Shown: positions 40,561 through 53,138, numbered from the stretch's first letter. The stretch: 64,000 nucleotides of DNA from Nicotiana tabacum (GCF_000715075.1 NC_134097.1:128710997-128774996), one strand, 5' to 3'. Notes: generated by a model not told the origin, from the sequence alone. Made by a program: numbers and translations.

Positions 40561-41178
40561 AATCATTAAACAAAAATGGGACTATGGCCGAGAACAAGCC
40601 ACTGTGGCGGTAACTCTACCTAGAGGAGTGGAGATTCCAAGATCTAGGTTCAAGGAGATCAAACAAAGTCATTAGTGACGGTTCAACATTGTCAAATAAA
40701 ATTTTGGTATATTCTCATGATGAGACAATGTTCAGTACCAAGGATAACGAGTTAAGGCTTTGTAATGGATTCTAATTTTGATACGGAGTATATCAAATAG
40801 TGTATCTATGGGATAATACGTTTAGGAATCACATATATAAGTGTGAAGTGTTAGCCTCTTCAAGGAGAATTCTGTTAGTCCAATTCTCTACGCACTTATG
40901 AACCAGGCGGTGTTCATGGCTAGAACGAAAATAACAATGAGAACCAAAGGCAGTTAAAGGTTGATTGTGTGACTTATGGCTGTCTAGGTATACACCAAAG
41001 TTCGACGGTTCAAAGATATCAAATCTAGCGATTGACCGAGTATATCCAACATAAGTTGACTACGAAAATCTCAAAGGGAAACGTACTTATCCATGTGCGA
41101 TTAATAATTGCTTGTAAATCATACAGTTTTTCATGCATGCATATTTTCAGATAGTCATTCCCCATTCATGTGGGGGTT
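40561..41178 (+). other. Copia 3' untranslated region and polypurine tract
   Basis: No ORF. It ends in 'catgtgggggtt' (41168-41178), the purine-rich primer site next to the 3' LTR. Confidence 0.6.
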
Positions 41179-41590
41179 TGCTGAGTTTTTTTATCTAATT
41201 AAATAAGAGGTGTGAATAGGAAATAGAGAAAAAAGATTTGGAGGGAAACGAAAAATTTGAAGTGTTTCCTTTACTAATGCACTTTGTCCTCATCGGAAAA
41301 TAAAAAGGAAATCTTTGTGCTTATATAGAAAAGCACATCTTCTAGCTCTTAAAGAGTTGAGACGGAGTGGTGCCTCGCGTCGTCATCGTCGTCGCTCGCT
41401 CGGCTTCGGCTTCGGTCAATTGATTGATTGATAATTTTTTGGACCAAATTTAATTCTAGTTTTTTGTTATTTAGTTTCTTTTCTAATATTTTTTTGCGGA
41501 ATTTTTAATTTAAAATTTGCGATTCGCAGCGGCCAAATTCGCGACTAACAGAATTTTAGTTCTACCAAACAGACACCATTTCAAACGAAA
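41179..41590 (+). mobile_element. 3' LTR of the copia element (truncated)
   Basis: It starts TGCTGAGTTTTTTT. Similarity to the 5' LTR is clear to about 41425. It then carries about 135 bp absent from the 5' copy and rejoins it at 'gacaccatttcaaacga' (41570-41587), after which the two diverge. Confidence 0.7.
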
Positions 41591-42362
41591 TCAGAGTGTG
41601 TTAAAGAGTGTCTTTTGAGCTACTTAGTCTAATATGAATGTCATAATGTTGTGATCTTAAGATTTTTTTGTGCGGACTTAGTCTAATATAAAAGTCACGA
41701 TGTTGTGATCTGTTTATGGTGCATATAACTATATTGTTAGGGTGAGCATAAAAAGCTCTACATTATTAGCAACAAAAAAAGACGGAAAACTAAATATAGA
41801 GTGAAGGGATACTATTAATGATGTGAGATTTTTTAGCGGAAACATTATATGGGATTAACCCAAAGAGAACAATACCGTACTATATTAAAAGCATCTTTGG
41901 AATAAATTTACACAACAACTATGGTTATGGGGGACACATACGGAGATAGTGGAATAATGGCGTGGAGCTAAGTTTATTACCTTTACCGATGATAGCTTGG
42001 AGAAGAAGCTAGAATGTGGTTTCAGTGGTCGTAAATACTCGGAAGCACATAGTAAATCTCCAGATAAATCCACAAGGTGATAGGGCATGCGTGACTTAGT
42101 TTTTGGGGCTTGGTGACGAGCCATGTGGAATTTTGTTCGAAAAAGTGATTATTGGGATATATGAACAAAAGTCTTATATTAGTAACCAACAGGGGAAAAA
42201 AGAAGGAAGATACGTAGAATATGTACGACTATCTTAATGATGTGCGGTATTTTGGAGAAAATTATGCGAATTTAACAAAAAATGATGTTAAGCAGAACAA
42301 GAAGGGTAGTTTAAATTTGCCAATGTACATTAGTTCTCAAACTTAACTTTATGGTTCTACAC
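41591..42362. other. Unrecognised spacer
   Basis: 'acttagtctaatataaa/gaa' plus 'tgttgtgatct' occurs twice (41620-41660, 41675-41720). No gene or TE end recognised. The last 8 bases are the target duplication of the next element. Confidence 0.45.
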
Positions 42363-42973
42363 TTGTGCATAATTTGGTAAATACCGAATTATCGTACCGA
42401 AATCGAAAATTTTGGTATTTGGTATACGGTATTTTGATATTTGGTATGGTATTTGGTTTAAGTTTTAAAAAAAATTGGTATTAGGTATGGTATTTGGTAT
42501 TTTAAAATAAAATATCGAAATACCGATACCTTACCGAAATATATATTATATTACACAAAACATATATTATCAATTATAACACAAATATAAAAAATCTAAA
42601 ATTTTACTTTCCTTTATTCTCTAAGTTCATCAATTAACTCTAAACAAGTAACAAGACGTTTCTAATGATAAAATATTCTTTTATGTATAATTTTCTCTAT
42701 TTGGGTCGATATTTGCTAGTTTTGGACAAAATATTTGTAAACAAACATTTTCAGTTTTGTATTTTTGAGTATTTTAATTAAGAATATTAGAGTCTATGGC
42801 TCTATGCACTAGTTAGTATTCAAACCGAATAAACCGAAGTTACCGAACCGAAAGGAGAAAAACCAAACCATACCGAATTTAATTAGGTACGGTATTGGTA
42901 TAGAATTTTAAGAAACTGAATATCGAACTGAAATGTCTAAATAGCATACCACACCGACCGACGAACACCCCTA
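42363..42973. mobile_element. hAT-type non-autonomous element rich in TACCGAA/TTCGGTA words
   Basis: 611 bp, flanked by a perfect 8-bp duplication TTCTACAC (42355-42362, 42974-42981). The right end reads ...CACCCCTA (inverse TAGGGGTGTTC, a hAT-like terminus); the left terminus is decayed (TTGTGCATAATTTGG). The interior carries many 'ggtatttggta' and 'taccgaa' words in both orientations, like hAT subterminal transposase-binding repeats. Confidence 0.75.
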
Positions 42974-42981
42974 TTCTACAC

Positions 42982-44676
42982 TTGATCGATGCACTCTTGT
43001 GCCCCTCGTTAGATGTTTGTCGTTTCTTGCTAAATAAAAATCCTAATATTTTCCTAGTTTGGATAAAGAGGCAAACAAATCTAGTTGTTGTTGGCAAGAG
43101 AGTCTTAGATATTATGCTAATCATTTTTATTGAGAGCATGCTCTTAATTTTATAGCAAACTTACTGGTAGCTTCTTGGGTCTAATAAAATTATTCGTTGG
43201 AATTCAATAAAAACAACTTACATATCTCAACAATATGAATGTGAAAAGAGTGAGTCTAGATAGTAGTTTTATGTGGCCTTATTTTTTAACACCCCCTTCA
43301 ATTAAAATCTTAACTGTTTCTGATTAAGAGTACATATAACATACTAACATAAAAACATGAACAAAACTACATGATTGAATGTTAGCAATATAAGTATATA
43401 ACAACAAAATCTCGCAAGTTCTAATTAGCCTGTTTATAATTATGAGGTTAATTACGAGCCAAGTAATGTTGTCTGATATTCCTGGAATATTCATGTTTTT
43501 TTTCCATTTCCTAAAGTTTCATTTGATACTAGAATATCATAACTTACTATTATGTGATGGTTCTAGAATAAGAATGTTCTTTGAAAGGTATGGTTCTCTA
43601 CCTATATCCAAAAAGAAAGAAAATACAAACAAAAATAACTAAACCCTTAATTTATTTCCTAATAAAATACACAATGATTGAATCTAAAAGATTGATCCTA
43701 ACCCGACTCTATAAAATACTTCAAAATAATTGTTACACTGACTCTTACTTTGTTCTCCATTGCTTTTGAAAAAGTTAAGCCATGTCGTTTCATACTGAGA
43801 TTAAATAAGATAATACCACTTCTATCATATAAAATTGACTTTATACTTTTTGTGTTTAAATATAAAATTAATTTGTACTACCTTAGTTGCTGGCTTTTCT
43901 GTTATCTAGGTCAGCCGTGGGAAGCACGTGACGCTTCTTTTTGCGCATGCCCTTTCCTAAAAGCACTTGAAAATGTGATGTCATTTAAAAAGATACCATA
44001 AAAGTTTACTCCATTTCATTTTGTTTTTTAAAAAACAAATTGAGTGGTGGTCTCTGTAGGTATGGGCCTAATTTGAATTTCATTTAATAAATCTCATTCA
44101 TGAAATATACAAAAAACTCTACTTTTTTTTAGAAAAATTCTAAGTTAAAAGATGGCGAAATAAAGGGTTATATTAACTGGGTAAAATTAAGTCAGGTAAT
44201 GGATAAAAAATGAGGAGCAAATTTTTAATTGAAATCGGGAATTAAAATTGGATGTGAATTTTATGTTCACGGGATGACACATCTTCCTCCATTTAAATTA
44301 GGGGGTATATTAGTGTAATTCTATAACGGTGAAGCCGTAATTGAACTGATACTTAAATGGAGAGTATTTTTAAACTAATTCTGATAATACGAGGGTAATT
44401 AGGATTGAGGAAGGACAATTTGAGTAACGACGTTTCAAAAGTACAATAATGTAAAATTTGTACATTTGTTTGAATTGTAATCTCTTCATTGGTAAGCTAT
44501 ATTTTGACGACTCATTTTTAAGTAGAGTTTGCTTGAATTTTTTGAAAAGACAAGTTCACTTTCATAAATAGTTTACGTTGGGTGCTTATGGTCAGAGATA
44601 TTGCTATCGGCATATAAGCGATGAGCTACCTTACGTGGTTATATCTTGTGAATATGTTTATGATTTATTGCAGTTG
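42982..44676. other. Gene-free AT-rich spacer
   Basis: No coding sequence recognised. A 20-bp perfect palindrome of T/A runs lies at 44020-44039. The last 100 bp, together with 52890-53138, form the pre-insertion site of the hAT element. Confidence 0.5.
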
Positions 44677-45484
44677 GTTGAGATTAAAGGTGTTAATCGA
44701 GCCGGGCTGACCCGTTTTAAATCCAACTTCGGCCCGGGTCAGCCTGTACTGTAGCATTTAGGTGCGGCCTGGGACGGGTTGGGCGGGAGCGGGTTTTAGA
44801 CGAACACATTTTGGATACCAGTGCACCGTAACCCGCTAAGCCCGCTAACCCGTTAACGGGTTGTTAACGGTTGCTGCCCGGTTCAGCCCGGTTACTGTTA
44901 CAAATTTTTTTTTTAATTATTGGACCGTTGCCAACGGTCAAATTCAGAAATGACCGTTGGGGAACGGCGAGATTTTGCACAAATGGTCATTTCGGCCTCC
45001 CCCATTAAAAATGTAGCCCTCCCACCCCTAATAATTGAAAAATTACATTTTTAACCTTTTAAAACCTATAAATATCCCCCCTTCTTCTTCATTTTCTCTC
45101 ACAATTCATTCTCTTATTACTCTAATTCTCTCTTGATATTATTGTTCTTAAATTCTCAAATCTCAATTACTTATTATTTTAAGTTTCATCTATTATTTAG
45201 TTTAGGCATTACAAAATTATTATTATCAAATATCAAGTATTCAAGTGAAGTGTGGTATCAATTATCAAGTACTATCGAGTATCAACTATCAAGTTTCAGA
45301 CTTTCGGTCTATCAATTGAAATTTGATTTTTGATATCAAAATTAGTGCGACATCCGAAATTCCGGTACACTCGTTCCATCTCTTTCTCTTATTTGGTATA
45401 CACTTATTTTATTATTTAGAATTATTAATTTAATTTACATAATGGATTTACTTAGAGCAGCAAAAAAAGCGTGCACTAGTAGAG

Positions 45485-47755
45485 ATGGTAGTGGTAGTAA
45501 AAAAAACTTTCAAAAGATCAAGAGGTGGTGTTGGTTCTTCTAGTAGCTTTACACATATTTCTGAAAGTTCACCTGAAAATTTAAATGTAGATTATGAGCG
45601 AATGCAAGAAAATTATGGTATAGATGATATTTTAGATGATATTCAATCACCCCATAATTATGAAACACCACCACCTACACCTGATAATGCTAGTCAAACT
45701 CAAAATATTAGGGATGGAACAAGTAAGCTTCCCCTCCCTATTAAGAAGAATCGAAGATTAAGAAGTAAGTGTTGAAATTTTTTTGACAGACTAGAAGATC
45801 AAAAAAATTATGTAAAATGTAAAATTTGTAATGAACTTTATAAACATGAGCCCGGTAAGGGAAGGGGAATGGGTCAACTTCGTAGGCATATGGAAGAGAT
45901 TCACCTCTTGATTGGAAATTAGATGAGCAATCTGGGCAATAAAAACTTAACCCGGGTACTGGGGGTTAATGGGTAAATACGATATTAAGAAAGATCGGGA
46001 AGAATTAGCTAAAATGATTGTTTTAGGTTGTTTACCTTCTAGTTTTGCTTCTTCACTGTTTCTTGTTACTTATATTCAAAGAATTTATAACCCTTTGTTT
46101 AAAGGTATTCCTAGAAGTACTTGTAGAGGTGATATTTTTAAGCTTTTTAGACTATATCATACATATATACGTTATTTGTTCATAAATCTTTCTTATAGAG
46201 TTTCTCTTACTTCCGATATTAGTCGTGTTGTAAATAGAAATGATTTTTTTACTATTACAAGCCATTGGATAGATGATAATTTTTGTATGCAAAAATGTAT
46301 TATTGCTTTTAAATATGATGAAAATCAAAGTCACACTGGTGCATTTATAAGTAATACTATCCATGAAGTTGCAATATTTTATAATCTTGCAGAAAAAGTT
46401 TTGTGTATGTCATTTGATAATGCTTCTAACAACAATTCTTCTATTACAATATTGAAATTGCATCTACACCCACCACTTCCTGAAATATTTCATGTTAGAT
46501 GTTCATGTCATATTTATAACTTGATTGTGAAGAGTGGCCTTGAATTATTTAGAGATGAAATCACTTTAGTTAGGAGAGCTGTCGATGTAATTCAAGGAAA
46601 TAATATAAGTGCTAGATTAAATGTATTTAAGAAAAATATGTGTACACTACGGACTAAAACCAAGACTCATGTCTGAAGAAATAGTTACTAGGTGGAATTA
46701 TACTTATTTATTCTTAAGATGTTATCATAAATATAGAATGCCTATAACTGAAGCTGCTAATTCTCATTGTACTGATCCTAGGCGTTTGTTGACATCTAGA
46801 ACTTGGGATGTCATTCAAGATGTTGAACAATTTTTACAAAAATTTTATGTGGCTACACTTGAGTTTTCTAATGCTTATTATCCTACTATTGTAAATGGTT
46901 TAGTTCATATTGCTGGAATTTCTCTTTTACTACATAATTTGATGAAGAAAGAAGGATACACTTCTGTTGTTGAATCAATACTAGATAAGTTTAAAAAATA
47001 CTTCTACCCAATTTCCCATATTTTACCTAATTGGTGCTATTTTAAACCCTACTATCAAAAGGATAAAGTGTCGCCAATTAATCAGTGCTTTATATACTTA
47101 TATGGATATTGGACCAACTGAAACTCCTGATATTGACACTTGTATTTCTAATCTACACAGTCATTTACAAACTTTATATAATTATTATGCTAACATTGTT
47201 GATGCTTCTTCGGTTGTAGATGCACATATTCCTTCAACTGATACTTCCACATCTGGAACAACTTTAGATGATGATGATGGTGTTCAAGATTATTTGATTT
47301 GGTCTACACTAGGAAAGCATCAACAAACCTGTAGCAGAAATATTGATGAACTCCAATTCTACTTGAAAAAGTCACCAGAGCCCCTAACAAAGGATTTTCT
47401 ACCGCTGGGTTGGTGGAAGAGCAACTCAAATCAATTTCTTGTTCTTTCGGCCATGGCTCGAGACGCGCTAAATGTGCTTATTTCAATAGTCGCATCAGAG
47501 AGCGCATTTAGCCAAGCAAGGCAGTAGCTAGGAAATACTCGTCATTCATTGGGCAGCAACGCTTTGGAAATTCTAGTGTGCTTCAGAGATTGGATAAGAT
47601 CAGAACGGCGAAATCAAGGGCATGCTGAGGTAGACGAAGAGGAGGACCAAGAAATTAGAGATATAATGGTTTATGGTTTCGATTCAACCAATGCCAGAAA
47701 CCAAGAACCTGATGTTGACATGGAAGAACTTACAAAAATAATGCAAAATATGTGA
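45485..47755 (+). pseudogene. hAT transposase, broken
   Basis: The N-terminal acidic/Ser-rich stretch ends in a stop at 45773. A BED-type zinc finger follows (VKCKICNELYKHEPGKGRG...LRRHMEEIH, about 45805-45905). The RNase H-like core has the first catalytic Asp in SLTSDISRV, then ITSHWIDDNFCMQK, SFDNASNNN and VRCSCHIYNLIVKSGLE. The C-terminal hAT dimerisation domain reads WWKSNSNQFLVLSAMARDAL and ISIVASESAFSQARQ (about 47405-47530), then stop, RHSLGSNALEILVCFRDWIR. Frameshifts near 46670 and 47100 and several stops mean no active enzyme. Confidence 0.92.
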
Positions 47756-47942
47756 TGTACTATTTCTTAATTTTTATAATTGTTGTAAACTTTTAATTTG
47801 CAAGTTCAAAAAAAAAAAAAGCTTGCAAATTAATTTGAAGTATTAAAAATATAAAATAAAAGCCTTCAGAGTTTGTTCCTTACATATTGCCTATTGGTCT
47901 TATTAAATAATTTTTTGTAGCCACTTACTTTCTAATTTCAGC
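47756..47942 (+). other. hAT 3' untranslated sequence before the LTR insertion
   Basis: AT-rich with a poly-A run at 47808-47820. It ends in TCAGC, next to the inserted LTR; the other side has TCAAT, so the duplication is imperfect or decayed. Confidence 0.5.
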
Positions 47943-50198
47943 TGTGAGCACGTGATTTTTTCTTCACGAAAACTACTCCAAAAGAAATCGAAAAATAAAA
48001 CAAATTGCTTTTGGGTACAATTTTGAGAATTTTGCGTGACATTTTGGATAATTATTTTTGTCTGTGAATGTTTATTTTGTTTTAATTAATTAAAAAATAC
48101 CAAAATACATGTCGCATGCATATTTAGGATTTAATTATGTATTTTTGAATTAATTAAACCATGTCCTATTTTAAAGAATGAAAATCTCAAAAATATGAAT
48201 TTTTGGTAGCTTTCTCATTTTTATTGTTTAATTGTGTGTGATTTTATTTTTATCAATATTTGATCTTGTGTGTTAATTGTTGTTAAGGATTAATTAATAT
48301 CTTTTTAAATAATCTTGGTTTTACAATTTATTTTAGGAATTTTGGTATTTAGGAATTAAAAGGAAAATGAAAGAAAAAGAAGAAAGAGTGAAAATCGGAT
48401 TGGGCTATTATTTTGGACCAAAGATCAGGCCCAAATCACCCATTTACCAGGTCCAGTTGGCCTGGCCAGAGACGTCTTAAAAAGACGTCATTTGGTCACT
48501 CTTAATCAAGGCCGTTGGATTAATTGATCCAACGACTGAGATTCAATCTATACCCATATCCAAGAACCGAACCCGACCCGTCTACCCCGAACCAACCCGC
48601 CTCAGTACTTAACCAAAATGACCCCGTTTGACCCCCAGCCTAATTTGGACCGTCGATCTTCACTGATCCAACGGATCACATTAATCCCCTCAATCTAATA
48701 TACCAAAATACCCCAGACCCATTGCCCCCCTTTCATTTCCAAACACCCCCCTGTTCAGTCGTCTCTCTCAGAGACGACCCCTCAAAACCCTAGCCGCCCT
48801 GAAACCCCTCCACCTGAAACCCGGCGGAAACAACGCCGCCGGTCACCAAATTAACACCCCTAAGCCATCTGACCACCCTCGTTACATATCCGCTAACCGT
48901 TTGCCTCGAATCAACCTCCAGCTTCTCGAATCTTCAATCGAAGATTCGAGCAGAACCTAAACCTACCCCAACCAGTCCCAAACTCACACTGGACATCTCC
49001 CTAACCTCCCTCGTCACCAGACCACCGTTGGTTTGGTTCGAATCAGACCAGAACCGTTCGAATCCCAAATCGAACTCCCAAGAACCCTAGAAAACCAAAG
49101 GTTGAAATCTGTCCAAATTAAAGGATGATTCGGGGTCTAATCGACCTTAGTCGAAGTGTTCTCAGTTGAGAACACTCGATTAAGGTCCGTTCGACCTCAA
49201 AGAGTCCTAGTCAGAGTCCAAGTCAGGGTCGTCCAGTTTCCGAGTTCTTGAGGTATTTTTCCTTTCCTGTTTGTTCCATTTTGTATTTGTTTATGTCTGT
49301 TTAATTGTTTTGTTTAGTTTTGTTGATTTTTCAATTCTTTTTTGTCGATTGATTCTGTCCTTCTTCAATGACCTTTTATTGGTCGAACTTTTTCTGGTCG
49401 TTGTCAAGTATATGATAAACTATATAATTGATTTGAATGAGTTTCGTCGATTAGTTAAGTTTTATTATAAATCCCTATTTTATATCAATACAACTCGAAC
49501 CATCTGTGTGCCTATTCGATTGGCGTCAAGAATTGGATGGCAGGCACAATTCTTACTAGTTCTCCGCACAACTTTTGTGCAGTTGAAGACTATCATGCCT
49601 GTTTAATGAAAACCTGGCTGTACTGATTATGTGTGTTGTAATTCATGTAGTCGATTGATTAAGTGTCGTCGATTAATTTTACATGCTTGAATGTTAGTAT
49701 AACCTGATGATAATTTGATTCATACTGCTTCAATTCTGACTGAATCAGTGTTTGAATTTGGTTGTGAATTGGTTATAGCTGTAGTAATTTAGCGATCAGT
49801 TAGAAATCAGTTATTAGGTTTATAACTTAGAAATCAGATTAGGAGGTTTAGGACAGGGTAGTGGTTCATATTCCCAGGGGGTCATTTGGACTTGAAACTT
49901 GAAAATGACTTAGTGTTCTGTCAGCAACATTAAAGTACCATTAAACTAATGAAATAGTTAAAACAGTAGTGGGGGGGTTGATGAATGTGCAAGGGATCAT
50001 GGGCACCATTTCACAAGGTTTAAGAGATTTGAATAGAAAAATAGGCTACCCATACCCGCGTGGGATTAATAAATAAAAAGAAGTTTAGTGGGGAACAAAA
50101 CATATTCTAGTGGAATTGAAAAAGAGATCATGGGCAGAATTAGTTTAAAAAATTCTGCCTACGTGCTCCTTAGAGCTGGAAAGGGGCTGAGGTTTAGG

Positions 50199-50206
50199 TA
50201 TAAATA
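50199..50206 (+). promoter_or_regulatory. TATA box of the solo LTR
   Basis: TATAAATA in ggtataaatagggtc, followed by a CT-rich leader-like stretch ending near 50290. Confidence 0.6.
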
Positions 50207-51587
50207 GGGTCATTCAAAACAGAAAAGAGGCTGGTTTTTGGGGAGAAAAAAAATCAGTTCTCTTTCAGTTTTTTTCAGAGAGTCTGGGCTGGCTGTTCTT
50301 TTGGGCAGACTTTAGAAGAAAAGGATTCGGGAAATCTTAAGGGTTTGAACATTCTGAAAACTGGAAGAGAGTTTTAAGAGCTAGTCTAGTTCAACTAGTG
50401 ATGTCCCATTGAAACTAAAAAGAGTTCCAGCTTTAACTGTGGGGTTGTATTTTCGAGTGTTTCTTGATTACTGAATTCCAGGGGTGTTTCTGCTTGTGTT
50501 TTGATTGATATTTGGTTGATATCAAGCTATTTTGGGGTCAGTTACTGGGTGTTTGTGTTGTTGTTGGTATTGTTGAGAATTCTAACTGTTTTCCTGAGTT
50601 TGTCATTGGTTTTTTGCTACTGTTTCATTGGGTGTTGCTGGAATTCTGCTGGTTCCTTTTAAATTTGTTACTGGGTTGTTCTATCACTGTGTTGTTGTTT
50701 GTTTGTTGCTGTTTGCTACTGCTCTGCTGATCCTCCTCCTCCTTCTCCATTGTATTCCATTTCCAGGTACACATTCTAAAAAACCTGTGTTGATGTAAGC
50801 TCGAATTTGAAGTTGAAGTTGAGAAGAAATGGAAATGCAGCTGTTAGTTCTATTTGACATGACTGTATAAATAAACTGAAACTGTTTCTTTATTAGCTAG
50901 ATTATCACTCGATATGTCTTGAATGTATATAAGCCTATGTTCTCGAGCAGTGTTTGTATTTAGTTTTATGTTAGGTTAATAGGATAGTTAGATTAATTTC
51001 AGTTTTGGTAATTTGTTTCGTGAAGTCATTTGAAAGTGATTCACATTGCAATAAACCTTTAGTAATGGTCGTCATATTTTTTGTACTAAAATAGGACTGT
51101 TTATTTGCTACATCATAGCATGTTAAGTTGGCCCATAAATAGTGTTGTGGTTATCTTGTTCAAGTTGTTCCAAGTAGAACGACTTACTGCTTTCATTATA
51201 AAATCAAGATGCTTATCTAATGACATGCAAGCGAATAATTAAATGCTTGACTTCAGGGGCTCGATCTCTCCTACACAGCTTGGCACGCCCCATTCGGTTT
51301 TGGGCTTGCCTCAAGGCCCACCTGTTGTTGTTCGTTCACAAGTAGAATTAGTTGGCCCATTTAATTTGGGCCTGATTTAAAGGTTTCAGTATATAGTTAA
51401 CACAATATAAGTTTGGGGCTTTGAGTTAGGTAGCGAGTTCAAATTAAGAGGTCCGTCCTTTTGTTTGGACTCGAACTTGAGCTCGAAGCCCGCTTTTATA
51501 ATATTAACTAATTAGGACCTTTTCTTTATCTTTAGAGGAAAAAAAATATAGAAAATCTTAGTAGCTTTAGGATATCCTTTAAATAAA

Positions 51588-52195
51588 ATATGAGACGAGC
51601 CTCGCCAAATAAAACGTACAAACGGCGGGGCCCTCAATAATTGGTTATTTTAAATACTTAGACTTCGGGATGGGCCGTTTAGCAAAATTTCACGGCCTTC
51701 CCCAAAATAATAATACGCTAATCGCATTAGGCACGCATTTTAATAATCTTACCTTCTCAAATTCGGGTGTACATTTATGTGACCCAAATCCAAATCCCAA
51801 CGGAGTCAAAATGTGTCGCTAATCACGGGTACATTGATTGTGACGTGGTTCGAGATGCATTTTCACGACGTTGCAAATTCCTTTAAAAATAGTGAATGAG
51901 ACGAGCCTCGACAAACAAAAGTACACAAGCTACGGGGCCCGCTATACGTGTTGGTAAAATTACGTAGACTTCGGGATGGGCCGTTTTAGCAAAATTTCAC
52001 GGCCTTACCCAAAATAATGATACGCTAGTCACTTTAGGCGCGTCTTTAATAATTTGCTTTCTTAAAATCGGGAGCACATTTATGTGACCCAAATCCAAAT
52101 CTCAACAGAGTTGAAATGTGTCAATAACCACGGGTGCATTGATGTGACATGGTTCGAGATGTATTTTCCCGACGTTGCAATTCTCGTTAAAAAAT
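51588..52195 (+). repeat. Tandem duplication of about 308 bp inside the solo LTR
   Basis: 'gagacgagcctcg' occurs at about 51590 and 51898. Both copies run through 'cttcgggatgggccgttt', 'caaaatttcacggcctt', 'ttatgtgacccaaatccaaa' and 'ggttcgagatg'. The other LTR has one copy (about 10090-10370). Confidence 0.85.
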
Positions 52196-52423
52196 AACAA
52201 TAATAAAAGCGGTAAACAGTTAAAAAAATTACACATAGGTTCAACATGTATTAAAAATCAGATAAATAAGCCGAATATGATAGTTGAGTGACCGTGCTAG
52301 AACCACGGAACCCGGGAATGCCTAACACCTTCTCTCGGGTCAACAGAATTTCTTACTCGGATTTCTGGTTCGCGGACTGTAATACAGAGTCAATCCTTTA
52401 CTCGATTCGGGATTCAACCGGTG

Positions 52424-52535
52424 ACTTGGGACACCATAAATCTCCCAAGTGGCGACTCTGGAATAAATAAATAAATCTCGTTTCGATTGTCCTTTAATTG
52501 GAAAAAACTCCCTTTACGCCCCTTTGCGGGGTGTA
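52424..52535 (+). promoter_or_regulatory. R/U5 hairpins of the solo LTR
   Basis: ACTTGGGA (52424-52431) pairs with TCCCAAGT (52443-52450). TACGCCCC (52515-52522) pairs with GGGGTGTA (52528-52535), including one G-T pair. The second stem has different bases from the equivalent stem at 10702-10717 but still pairs. Confidence 0.6.
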
Positions 52536-52889
52536 GGTAAAAAGGAGGCGTGACATCAATTTTATAATTTTAAAATTCAAATTTCAAATTTAAAACATTA
52601 AAGTTTAAACTTCAAAGTTTAATTCTATGCCTTATAAGTTTGCAAACACTTAAGTATCAATAACATTGAATAAGAAAAATAAAATTTAATTTTGAAAAAA
52701 AAATTACACTAGCCCGGCCCGCCCGAATTCGTTAAGCCCAAACCCGAACGGGCCAAAAATAACCCGAAAATTTCCAATCCTCTACCAGCCCGTTATCCCA
52801 GCCCGCTAACCAACTCGGTCCGATAACGGACGGACTGGTTTTTTCGTTCAATCGTCTCAGCTCGCCCGATAAACATCTTTAGTTGAGAT

Positions 52890-53138
52890 CGATACAGAGT
52901 GTTTATCCGAGAATTGGATCTTAGAAGGAGTCCTCGATTTTGAAATTTGGTTTTAAGGCTTATTGGTTAAGGTTAAAAGAAGAATTTTCGATCGAGATTG
53001 TGTCGATGGGCATTTATGGATTGAGGAGACATGTAATCCCCCATGAGTATGTGTATGGAGGATTTATACAGTGATTTTATGGCTTTGAAACAACTCTTGA
53101 CATATTCGAGGATGAACGTATGTTTAGGTGAAGGAGAA
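52890..53138 (+). other. 3' end of a Ty3/gypsy internal region
   Basis: It ends 'cgaggatgaacgtatgttta' then 'ggtgaaggagaa' (polypurine tract) before TGTAACGGCC, the usual junction of Tekay/Del-like chromoviruses. The hAT element split this older element; its left part lies before 44677 but no pol domain is readable there. Confidence 0.5.

Larger units (their letters stand above)
28689..41590 (+). mobile_element. Decayed Ty1/copia retrotransposon with two nested insertions
   Basis: Left LTR from 28689 and right LTR from 41179 share about 240 bp (tatctaattaRataagRggt, aaagcacatcttctarctct, cttcggcttcg). Gag, protease, integrase, RT and RNase H relics follow in copia order on the + strand. The RT is split at 32507 by an RTE LINE and at 33944 by a chromovirus. 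RT resumes after each insertion at the expected codon, so host and insertions are certain even though the copia frame carries many stops. The right end is truncated, so the boundary is approximate. Confidence 0.85.
47943..52555 (+). mobile_element. Solo LTR of the Ogre/Tat-type family, 4.6 kb
   Basis: It starts TGTGAGCACGTGATTTTTT and ends GGAGGCGTGACA, matching the termini of the 8036-10736 LTR. The last 650 bp align almost throughout (gaccgtgctaRaaccacgga, ggtgacttgggacacc, attgtcctttaattggaaaa). There is no PBS, gag or polypurine tract on either side, and hAT sequence flanks both ends, so it is solo. TATA box at 50199-50206. About 1.9 kb longer than its relative, mainly in U3 (48400-50000), plus an internal duplication at 51588-52190. 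Confidence 0.88.
44685..52881 (+). mobile_element. hAT transposon with nested solo LTR
   Basis: The left TIR TAAAGGTGTTAATCGAGCCG and the inverse of the right TIR (TAAAGATGTTTATCGGGCGA) match at 16 of 20 positions. A perfect 8-bp target duplication GTTGAGAT sits at 44677-44684 and 52882-52889. GC-rich subterminal blocks with repeated cccgctaacccg-type words lie inside each end (44700-44890, 52700-52870). A broken transposase (45485-47755) lies between. Removing the 4.6-kb LTR leaves about 3.6 kb, a normal hAT size. Confidence 0.93.

Noticed and set aside
44020..44039. Perfect 20-bp palindrome as an origin or operator
   Set aside because: It consists almost only of T/A runs, is expected by chance in AT-rich DNA and has no supporting context.
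47938..52560. A perfect 5-bp target duplication for the solo LTR
   Set aside because: The flanks read TCAGC and TCAAT, only three of five identical, so the duplication is not claimed.
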